Below, piece by piece: positions 1-6,364 of a stretch of DNA of 26,721 bases. Position numbers and translations under genes: made by a program. The notes under the pieces were generated by a model that searched no databases, was not told where the DNA came from, and was given only the letters and a program-made list of their open reading frames with translations. Numbering within the stretch: position 1 is the stretch's first letter; each line of letters begins with the position of its first letter. The DNA comes from Bacteroidota bacterium (GTDB lineage: Bacteria > Bacteroidota > Ignavibacteria > SZUA-365 > JAADGX01): the NCBI GenBank assembly GCA_024276335.1, contig JAJRXL010000303.1, positions 1 through 26,721 of the forward strand, read 5' to 3'.

Positions 1-93
1 AAAACCCGGCGGAGGTGTTCCAATGAGGGAGGTTGTTCAATTCTCATTTCGTGATCTCATGTGTCATTGTCCAAAGCGCGTGGTTTGTCCTTC

Positions 94-153
94 GACTACG
101 CTCAGGACTACGCTCAGGACTACGCTCAGGACTACGCTCAGGACTACGCTCAG
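94..153. repeat. 12-bp tandem repeat, five perfect copies
   Basis: The unit GACTACGCTCAG occurs five times in a row without a mismatch, preceded by CCTTC. The unit length is a multiple of three, so a plus-strand frame reads through it as repeated Leu-Arg-Ser-Gly, but no start signal or family match supports a gene there. The CCTTCGACTACGCTCAGG-type core resembles short intergenic repeats that I recall from several bacterial genomes; that link is from memory and unverified. It lies downstream of engB. Confidence 0.93.
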
Positions 154-183
154 ACTTTGAAGCTCGAAGCACAAACGTTTATC

Positions 184-208
184 ACTTTTTACCTTTTACT
201 TTTTACTT
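184..208. repeat. Short T-rich tandem repeat (about 7-8 bp unit)
   Basis: Three near-copies of C-T(4-5)-A-C follow each other in the spacer after engB. The unit is AT-rich and degenerate in length. It could serve as a microsatellite-like spacer or, on the minus strand, as an A-rich run. There is no sign of coding. Confidence 0.7.
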
Positions 209-245
209 GCCCCGCGTGGCTTAAAGAATTTCGCCTTTAGCAATT

Positions 246-269
246 AATTCAGAATTCAGCATTCAGCAT
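246..269. repeat. Heptanucleotide tandem repeat overlapping the engB stop
   Basis: AATTCAG, AATTCAG and CATTCAG follow each other and end in CAT. The array runs over the engB stop codon (TGA at 265-263), so the last codons and the 3' untranslated start of engB are part of the repeat. Heptameric arrays of this kind are known as short tandemly repeated sequences in some bacteria. Whether this one is mobile or grows by slippage cannot be told from one copy. Confidence 0.75.
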
Positions 270-868
270 CGCTCTTCAAATTCCATCAAGTACACGTCCA
301 ACCGCTTGAGAAGGTCGATCTTTCCCTCCTTGTTGACGGAGGAGATGAACAACAGCGGGTTCCGGTAATAATGCTCCTCGAGGGCGGAGGGAAACTCGCG
401 TAGCATGCGGTCGCGCTCGGCGCGGTTCAACTTGTCGACTTTTGTCAGGACGATCTGCAACGGCACCTGGTAGCGAATCAGCCACTCCAGGAGCTGCGCG
501 TCGTTTTTCTGCAAGGGGTGGCGGGCGTCCATCAGCAACAGCGCCACCGCCACGGGTCGGTCCTCCGCCAGGTAGGATTCGATCAACGCCGCCCACTTCT
601 TGCGGGCGGGAACCGAGGCACGGGCGAAACCGTAGCCGGGCAGGTCTACGAACCGCACCTTCTCGTTGACGCGGTAGAAGTTGATGCTCTGCGTCTTGCC
701 GGGCGTCTGGCTGGTGTGGGCAAGTTTCTTCGCGCCCGTCAACATGTTGAGCAGCGACGACTTCCCCACGTTCGACCGCCCCATGAACACGATTTCCGGG
801 ACGTCGGGTTTCGGGAACTGGGACTTCCGGAAAGCGCTGATCTCGAATTCCGCCGAGCGGATTTTCAT
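263..868 (-). CDS. engB: Ribosome biogenesis GTP-binding protein EngB (YihA/YsxC)
   Basis: This is an essential-type TRAFAC GTPase that assists late assembly of the 50S ribosomal subunit in the cytoplasm. All G motifs are visible: G1 GRSNVGKS near residue 34, the G2 threonine in TPGKTQ, G3 DLPGYG, G4 TKVDK and a G5-like SS near residue 181. The length (201 residues) is normal. I chose the ATG at 868 because AGGAG lies nine bases upstream and MKIRSAEF is the usual family beginning; an upstream in-frame start at 892 lacks such a site. It is separated from nosY by 137 bases, so it may have its own promoter, but I could not identify one. Confidence 0.95.
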   Translation of the reverse strand: MKIRSAEFEISAFRKSQFPKPDVPEIVFMGRSNVGKSSLLNMLTGAKKLAHTSQTPGKTQSINFYRVNEKVRFVDLPGYGFARASVPARKKWAALIESYLAEDRPVAVALLLMDARHPLQKNDAQLLEWLIRYQVPLQIVLTKVDKLNRAERDRMLREFPSALEEHYYRNPLLFISSVNKEGKIDLLKRLDVYLMEFEERC

Positions 869-968
869 ACCGCGAAACTCCTGTCGATACAATGCTTTCC
901 CCGTGGCGCCTGCATCGCGTTTCCGTACATATCAAACCGATCCATAAAGGAAATTACACAATCCCCGG

Positions 969-1002
969 GTTCCGGCAAGGGTATATTTCCCCGCTCCGGA
1001 AC
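969..1002 (-). other. Inverted repeat just after nosY
   Basis: GTTCCGG (969-975) pairs perfectly with CCGGAAC (996-1002), and a GGG/CCC pair can nest in the 20-base loop. It begins four bases after the nosY stop. On the minus strand no run of T follows, so it is not a classical intrinsic terminator. It may protect the 3' end of the nos transcript or be a weak terminator. Confidence 0.4.
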
Positions 1003-1005
1003 GTC

Positions 1006-1833
1006 TTACAGGTTCTGACGTGAGAAAAGCTTCAGGGAAACAAGAAGGGGGACAACCGCCCAGGCGAGTAATCCGGCGAGACCGGCCGCGACCGTCCAGG
1101 CTTCCGCTCCGACCAGCTTGATGAGCGTGGCGCCGGCGGGACCGAAAAACTCCGCCCCTCCCGCCGCCAGGAGCGAGAGCACCCTGAACAGGTCCACGGG
1201 ATTGCCCGCCAGGAGCGCGATGAGAAGCACCTTCAATACCGCCGGTGAAAAGTAGAGCGTGGTCGCCAGGACGAGCACGCCGTACACTACCTCGAAGAAA
1301 AGCCAGACCCCGATGGCCGCGCCGAGAGCGACCTGCTGCCGACCGGCGACCTGGGATATCAGCACGGCGCAACTGGAAAAAATAACGCCCAGGATCATGG
1401 CATAGGCAAGAAACAGCGCGTATGACAACGCGCCTCCCACGCCGATGCTCAGGGAAATGATAACGCCTGGAACGGAAAACCCGATGGCGGTCGCGCCCAG
1501 CAGTGTGAGCAAAAGCCCCAGGAATTTTCCAAGCACCACCTGCTGCCGCGAAACTGGCTGGGCGACCATCATTTCCAGGTATTCCTTGTTCGAGATGAAG
1601 CTGAACACACCCAGGAGAAGGGCGAACAGCGGCATGATGAACCCCGTCAGGCTGATCAGGCTGGTGGACGTGCGCACGAAATCCTGAAAGCCGGAGTAAC
1701 CGGACGTCACCATGCCGAAGTAGGCAATGAAAAACGTCAAGAGGGCGAAAATACCGGCAAACGCCGTTACCCACTTGTTGCGGCGGTTGAGCGTAAATTC
1801 CTGGACGGCGATGAGCAGCACCGGGTTGCTCAT
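1006..1833 (-). CDS. nosY: NosY-like ABC transporter permease
   Basis: This is the membrane subunit of the NosFY ABC transporter, which works with NosD in assembling the CuZ centre of nitrous oxide reductase. The 275-residue protein has about six hydrophobic segments, starting near residue 20 and ending near residue 268, and the ABC-2 type signature region around FISNKEYLEMMVAQPVSR, which is characteristic of NosY. Its ATG overlaps the nosL stop by four bases (ATGA), so the two are probably translationally coupled. It is the last gene of the nos cluster. The assignment rests on the fold, the motif and the neighbours. Confidence 0.9.
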   Translation of the reverse strand: MSNPVLLIAVQEFTLNRRNKWVTAFAGIFALLTFFIAYFGMVTSGYSGFQDFVRTSTSLISLTGFIMPLFALLLGVFSFISNKEYLEMMVAQPVSRQQVVLGKFLGLLLTLLGATAIGFSVPGVIISLSIGVGGALSYALFLAYAMILGVIFSSCAVLISQVAGRQQVALGAAIGVWLFFEVVYGVLVLATTLYFSPAVLKVLLIALLAGNPVDLFRVLSLLAAGGAEFFGPAGATLIKLVGAEAWTVAAGLAGLLAWAVVPLLVSLKLFSRQNL

Positions 1834-2615
1834 TCTTCTTCCTCGACCGTGTGCGCCCCCATGACTTTTACCATTCCCAACGGCTTCCCGTCGATGACCC
1901 TGATGAAGGCGAAACCTGAACCGGGTCGCGAGGCCAGCATGCGGCGCGTCACCGGCGCCCCGGATGCCGGCACAGCTACTTCACCAAATTCATCGTATCC
2001 TTTCAGCGAAAGGCGTTCGTCGGTCTCCAGGTCGCGGCCCATGAATTCCCACTCGATGAGCTCGCCCTTGTCAACCGTGATCACTCCGGGTTCCATCCCC
2101 CCGGGGGTGACCACGACCGGGATTTTCCTGTCCGGCGTCCCTTTCGCGACCCGAAAGCCCGTCCAGTCGGTAATGGATTCGTCATCGTATTCCCGGCGTG
2201 ATTCAGCCGCGCTCTTGTCGGCGAAGCACAACACGCCGCCGTTCATAACCGTCGGGATGTGATCGGTCAGGAGAAAATACGTGGAATCCGCCGGGACGAA
2301 CCTGCCGGTTTCGTAATCCGCAAAGTACACCGCGCCCGGTTGTGATGCGCCTCGCCGATCTTGATCGAATTTCTGCACGAGGCAGACCGGCGAGTCGAAG
2401 GGCACGAACTCGCCGTCGAGAAAATACCCGCAGGCCTCGTTGGCCTTGTCGATGATCATGTTGCAATTGGCGCAGGCGTCCACACCCTCCGTGATCTCAG
2501 GCGTGGGTTTCCCCCCACATTGCACCAGGAGAGCGACCACGGCAACATACAGAAGCCGCAATAAGAAGGTATGTGACCTGACGCCGGTCCGACGAGATTC
2601 CGCGCGGTGATTCAT
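1830..2615 (-). CDS. nosL: NosL-like copper chaperone lipoprotein with C-terminal cupredoxin-like extension
   Basis: NosL is an outer-facing lipoprotein that delivers Cu(I) to apo-NosZ. A hydrophobic stretch (residues 18-32) ends in a lipobox-like LVQC with Cys33. The copper-binding motif CxxCxM is present as Cys48, Cys51 and Met53, and the NosL core runs to about residue 158. Typical NosL proteins stop about there, but this one continues to 261 residues. The extra part (about 163-255) has a GVITVDKGELIEWEF-type strand pattern recalling cupredoxins, yet lacks the Cys and paired His ligands of a type 1 copper site. It sits between nosF and nosY. The NosL part is clear; the fold of the extension is inferred. 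Confidence 0.87.
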   Translation of the reverse strand: MNHRAESRRTGVRSHTFLLRLLYVAVVALLVQCGGKPTPEITEGVDACANCNMIIDKANEACGYFLDGEFVPFDSPVCLVQKFDQDRRGASQPGAVYFADYETGRFVPADSTYFLLTDHIPTVMNGGVLCFADKSAAESRREYDDESITDWTGFRVAKGTPDRKIPVVVTPGGMEPGVITVDKGELIEWEFMGRDLETDERLSLKGYDEFGEVAVPASGAPVTRRMLASRPGSGFAFIRVIDGKPLGMVKVMGAHTVEEEE

Positions 2616-2648
2616 TTCAGTTTTCCCCTTTCGGTTTTTGCTTGTGTT

Positions 2649-3581
2649 TCACGATCCATTCCCTTTCATCTCGTAATGTTCCGTCAACAGCGTTTCCCAG
2701 CTTGGAGGATCGGTATGAATTTCCTCCACGATACCGCCCGCCGCCTCCACGGCCCGGATGACGGACAGGCGCTTGTCCGGCGTCGCCTTGAAGGAGAAGC
2801 TCGTACTGTTGCCGGATACCAGGCGCGCGCCCGCCTTGTCCATGACGGAGGCGATGCCATCCACCGGCCGGGCCAGCGTGACACGCACCGAAGTTTCCTC
2901 GGCGATGGCCGCCTTGAAATCCTCCCGTGTGGATACGCCTACCATCACGCCATTGACGAGGATGCCGATCCTGTCGGCAAGCTGGAGCGCGTCTTCCAGG
3001 ATATGCGAGGCGAATACGAACGTTTTGCCTTTCTCCCGGAGCCGCGTGATGAGCTCGCGCAGGCGCTTCACGCCGAGGGGATCGAGGTTCAACGTGGGCT
3101 CGTCCAGCAGGTATATTTCCGCTTCGCTGACGAAAGTGACCGCCAGCCCGATGCGCTGGACCATCCCGCCGGAAAACTCGCGCACGAGCCTGTCGGCGTC
3201 GTCGTGCAGCTCGACCATCTCGAGGATCTCGTCCACACGCGACAGGGTTGTGCCTCGCAACTTGGCGAACAGGGTCACCACTTCGCGCGCTGTAAGGTAG
3301 CCCGGAATGGAAATCCTCTGCGGCATGAACGAGAACAGGGCGTTGTACTCGCGCGAGGCCTTGCTTATATCATTGCCCTTCACCAGGATGCGACCACGGG
3401 TGGGAAAATGCAGGCGGGCCAGGGAGCGGATGATCGTGGACTTTCCGCTGCCGTTCGGTCCCAGCATCGCGAACGTTTCGCCGGCTTTAATAGCCAGGTT
3501 CAACGGTTTTACGGCCTGGATGGAACCGTACCATTTCTCGAAGTTCTCAAAAACGATCAATCTTTCATCCGATCTCGTCAT
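2649..3581 (-). CDS. nosF: NosF-like ABC transporter ATP-binding protein
   Basis: This is the cytoplasmic ATPase that powers the NosFY transporter during maturation of the NosZ copper cluster. Walker A is GPNGSGKST (41-49), the ABC signature is FSGGM (136-140), Walker B is IYLLDEP (156-162) and the switch histidine lies in ASHILED. A C-terminal region of about 90 residues beyond the ATPase core is usual for NosF. The start follows the nosD stop by one base, indicating co-transcription and probable coupling. With 310 residues the length is typical. Other drug- or gliding-type ABC ATPases have the same motifs; the placement between nosD and nosL/nosY decides the name. Confidence 0.93.
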   Translation of the reverse strand: MTRSDERLIVFENFEKWYGSIQAVKPLNLAIKAGETFAMLGPNGSGKSTIIRSLARLHFPTRGRILVKGNDISKASREYNALFSFMPQRISIPGYLTAREVVTLFAKLRGTTLSRVDEILEMVELHDDADRLVREFSGGMVQRIGLAVTFVSEAEIYLLDEPTLNLDPLGVKRLRELITRLREKGKTFVFASHILEDALQLADRIGILVNGVMVGVSTREDFKAAIAEETSVRVTLARPVDGIASVMDKAGARLVSGNSTSFSFKATPDKRLSVIRAVEAAGGIVEEIHTDPPSWETLLTEHYEMKGNGS

Positions 3582-3582
3582 G

Positions 3583-5013
3583 TCATTTACCGCGCCTTCG
3601 ACGGCTGATTCTCAGCAGGAAAAGTACGGGAATCCCGCCGACCAGAAAATACAGAACCGCGAGGACCGGGCTCGAATCGCGCGACAGGTGATGGGTCTTT
3701 TCCCAGGGGACGTCCGTGTTGTCAACCGGCCTCATTAACGGCAGGGGATCGGCTTCCGTGCCCATCTGGAGAACGGGAAGCGAGCGCTCCGCTATTTCCA
3801 GGATACGCGCAGCGGGACTGAACAGGTAGAACCGTATTTCCGGGAAGCGCGTTTCGATGACCTGGAACACGTTCTGGATCTTGAACGGCACGTCGCCCAC
3901 CCCGTCGCCGTCCAGGTCGTAGCCGTCGTACTGCGACCAGTAATTGCCGCCGGAGTCCGCGGCCCAGACCATGCGCGTCTTCCTGCTGTCCACGACCAGG
4001 TTGCTGAGGTTATTGATGTTGTTATTGGCGATGAAGACGTTCTCTTCGCCCGTGCTGAACAACTGGATGGCAATATCGTTGTCAACGATGTCGTTATGCG
4101 TGAACCGGCTGAAGTTCGCGTTGTTCAGGAAAACGCCCCGGCTGTTGTCGATGATCAGGTTGTCCGTAGCGCTCGTATGATCCATGGATTGGTACAAGAG
4201 GCCATAGGCGTGGAAACCCCGGCAGCGGGCGAAGACGTTCTGATGAAACACGATGTACTGCGAGTACATGAGAGCGGCGCCCGCCACGTTTTGTTCGAAC
4301 AGGTTGCTGAAAAAGCGATTGTTGTTCGAATACATGTAGTGTAACCCGTACCGCACGTTATGGATGTAGTTGTGGTGAACGTTAGTCGAGTCGGTAAACG
4401 AGAAGTAGATGCCGTCGCGGGTGTTAAATACTTCGTTGCGATACAGGGTGTTGTGCTGGGAATTCCACAGGTGTATCCCGTTTCCGCGATCCTCGGAAAT
4501 GAGATCGAGCCTGCCCTCGATGCGGTTGTCGTGGATATCCACGTAACTTCCGCCCTTGACGTATATGCCGTGCAGGGGTTTCGTGATGAGGCAGTTGCGA
4601 ATGGTCACGGAATCCGCTTCCACCCTGATGCAGGCAATGTCGTTGTTTAGGTCGAGGCCGGATTCACTGACGTGCAGGCCGTCGAGGACGGTCCCTGAGG
4701 CGAGTATCAAAATGGTGTGGCCGACGAAACCACCCCGGATGCGGGGAAGTTCACGCCCGATAAGTGTGACGCGTGTCGTGACACGGAGGTTTTCCCTGTA
4801 TTCCCCGCCCGCGATGACAATGGTGTCGCCCCGCTCCGCTCTCTCGATGGCCTGCTGGATCGATTGTCCAGGATGCACGTAGTGCGTTTGAGATAACAAT
4901 GCCCGGGGCTGGAAACAGCCCCAGGCCAACAAGAGCAAAGCACACACCAGGCGGCAGCGGTCAGCCCCGCGGGAGTCGAGTTTCGTATTCCACCTGGTCG
5001 TATAGAATTTCAC
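3583..5013 (-). CDS. nosD: NosD-like periplasmic copper-site maturation protein, C-terminally anchored
   Basis: NosD receives material from the NosFY transporter and helps build the sulfide-bridged CuZ cluster of NosZ. The 476-residue protein has a signal-like hydrophobic segment (about 20-40), then repeated right-handed beta-helix turns of the CASH type rich in N and V/I (about 45-400), for example GGEYRENLRV and NGIHLWNSQHNTLYRN. A last hydrophobic helix (about 449-467) is followed by RISRRRR, a stop-transfer pattern that leaves the bulk outside the cytoplasm. It lies between a lipoprotein gene and nosF with minimal gaps. The length is slightly above common NosD proteins because of the C-terminal anchor. 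Confidence 0.93.
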   Translation of the reverse strand: MKFYTTRWNTKLDSRGADRCRLVCALLLLAWGCFQPRALLSQTHYVHPGQSIQQAIERAERGDTIVIAGGEYRENLRVTTRVTLIGRELPRIRGGFVGHTILILASGTVLDGLHVSESGLDLNNDIACIRVEADSVTIRNCLITKPLHGIYVKGGSYVDIHDNRIEGRLDLISEDRGNGIHLWNSQHNTLYRNEVFNTRDGIYFSFTDSTNVHHNYIHNVRYGLHYMYSNNNRFFSNLFEQNVAGAALMYSQYIVFHQNVFARCRGFHAYGLLYQSMDHTSATDNLIIDNSRGVFLNNANFSRFTHNDIVDNDIAIQLFSTGEENVFIANNNINNLSNLVVDSRKTRMVWAADSGGNYWSQYDGYDLDGDGVGDVPFKIQNVFQVIETRFPEIRFYLFSPAARILEIAERSLPVLQMGTEADPLPLMRPVDNTDVPWEKTHHLSRDSSPVLAVLYFLVGGIPVLFLLRISRRRRGK

Positions 5014-5019
5014 GGACAG

Positions 5020-5523
5020 TCAAAGGGTTTTCAATTGCGCGTCCAACATCGTCTTTGGGCGCACGCCGGCAACACCGGTCTTCACCAGAAGTTGCCAGGT
5101 ATTCTCGAGATCGAGGAACAGCTTCTTGTCGTACGCACCGGCTTCCATTCTCTTCTTGCAGGATTCGTAGAGATCGAGGGCCATCTTGAGCTGGGCCTGC
5201 GTGTCTTCCCAATCGTCGAAAACAATCCTGTCCTTGATCCGTTCTCCGTACTGCTCGATACCCGCTTTGATGTACGCGGCAACGGGATTGAGGATATTGA
5301 GGATCTCGATGACCTCCGCGTTCTTGTTATGGACCTTGGCTTCCCAGTCCGTATCGGAACTCGGGGTTTTGCGCTCGGGTACCGGTATCGGTTCCGGCGC
5401 GGTGTATTCAACGACAGCGCCCCCTGTGTTTCCTTCCGGCTGTTCCGCCGGCGACGTATCCTGGTCTCCCCCGCACCCGTACATGATCATACAGGCACAA
5501 AGTAGTAGTATAACCCGCTTCAT
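5020..5523 (-). CDS. Unrecognised small lipoprotein of the nos cluster
   Basis: I do not recognise the family. The 167-residue product begins with a short lipoprotein signal (MKRVILLL, lipobox MYGC with Cys17), then a proline/glutamate-rich linker (about 20-55) and a mostly helical, charged domain (about 58-167) without Cys or His clusters. That composition does not suggest haem or copper binding. The ATG at 5523 is chosen because GAGGAGG precedes it at good distance and the signal peptide begins there. It stands directly before nosD (six bases) and about 100 bases after the NosB-like gene. A structural or assembly partner of the Nos machinery on the outer face is a guess from position. Confidence 0.85.
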   Translation of the reverse strand: MKRVILLLCACMIMYGCGGDQDTSPAEQPEGNTGGAVVEYTAPEPIPVPERKTPSSDTDWEAKVHNKNAEVIEILNILNPVAAYIKAGIEQYGERIKDRIVFDDWEDTQAQLKMALDLYESCKKRMEAGAYDKKLFLDLENTWQLLVKTGVAGVRPKTMLDAQLKTL

Positions 5524-5620
5524 ATATTCCTCCTCATTATGAGAATATGAACAATCAAGTGATCTTTTAACTCGCAAGAAAACCATGCCGTTCGCTCCAT
5601 CCAGGGGCGACAGCGCGATG

Positions 5621-6262
5621 TCAGGCAGGCTTTGCCGGCATCATGCGTTCGGCCGTCTTGTACGTAAAATACATCGCCAGAAGCACGAGTATCCCGAAGA
5701 GGATAAAGAAATACATACCGCTGGCCGGATACGAGGTCACCGAAAACTGACCGACCATTTTCGATCCAAACAGGGGAGGCGTAAATGGATCAACCTTGAC
5801 CGCCGCCCGGGGGTCGAGGTTGTGACCGTAGCTGTGCAGCATGTACCAGAACCGCCAAAGCGAGAAGCCGCCTAAGTACACGGTGGAGACCAAGATATCC
5901 AACAGTGTTTTCAACGTGCCGATGGCGGCAGCTCGCAACGTGAGAACCACCATGATGCTGACCACGAGCGGTATCCATTTGAATTCCGTGAAATCCTCTT
6001 CCCGCAATTCCGCCATGCCGATATAGTGATTAAGGACGTTGATTTCCGTCAGGTCATTCCCGTCGTCACCACCATAGAGCTTGTTGGAATAGATGTATAG
6101 CTCCAACCCTTCCGGGTATTGCTGGGAAGTGAATTCCAGTTTCCAGAGCGGCAGGAACAAACCGGGGATAATCACGAACGCAGCCAGGAGGGCCGTCAAC
6201 CTGCTCCGCGTCACCAACGGAAAATCCAGAGATGCGCGGAATCGACGCAATTTTTCTCGCAT
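5621..6262 (-). CDS. nosB: Four-helix membrane protein, NosB-like
   Basis: The product of 213 residues has a basic N-terminus and four hydrophobic segments at about 24-43, 98-120, 122-145 and 183-203. A polar outer loop with many acidic residues lies between the first two. Clade II nos clusters regularly carry an integral membrane protein of unknown function, called NosB, directly after nosZ. The position here and the topology match that description, but I cannot verify homology. Aromatic residues and one His in the third segment (WRFWYMLHSYGHN) are notable. A GGGGAAAG site precedes the ATG. It follows nosZ by about 100 bases that contain a strong hairpin. Confidence 0.8.
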   Translation of the reverse strand: MREKLRRFRASLDFPLVTRSRLTALLAAFVIIPGLFLPLWKLEFTSQQYPEGLELYIYSNKLYGGDDGNDLTEINVLNHYIGMAELREEDFTEFKWIPLVVSIMVVLTLRAAAIGTLKTLLDILVSTVYLGGFSLWRFWYMLHSYGHNLDPRAAVKVDPFTPPLFGSKMVGQFSVTSYPASGMYFFILFGILVLLAMYFTYKTAERMMPAKPA

Positions 6263-6326
6263 TTCTTTCCCCTGTATCTGAGATCGAATGGTTCTTGGGC
6301 AATGGTCAAACTGATACCACGCGACC

Positions 6327-6346
6327 GCGCGCCCTCAGAGGCGCGC
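6327..6346 (-). other. GC-rich hairpin between nosZ and the NosB-like gene
   Basis: GCGCGCC (6327-6333) and GGCGCGC (6340-6346) form a perfect seven-pair stem around a six-base loop, 18 bases past the nosZ stop. No T-run follows in the minus-strand direction, so full termination is unlikely. A hairpin at this place could protect the nosZ message or reduce read-through to the assembly genes. Confidence 0.6.
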
Positions 6347-6364
6347 CCCACGTTTTGACGTTCG

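Noticed and set aside
94..153. CRISPR array
   Set aside because: The 12-base units touch each other without spacers, so this is a simple tandem repeat.
33..224. Plus-strand open frame through the 12-bp repeat
   Set aside because: It is open only because the repeat length is a multiple of three. There is no ribosome binding site of note and the product is a Leu-Arg-Ser-Gly repeat with unrelated ends.
869..1005. A sigma70 promoter for engB
   Set aside because: No -35/-10 pair with acceptable spacing was found; the best candidates had three or more mismatches in one box.
2607..3608. Long plus-strand frame opposite nosF
   Set aside because: It is the antisense shadow of a clear ABC ATPase gene; its product shows no recognisable domain and only reflects the codon bias of nosF.
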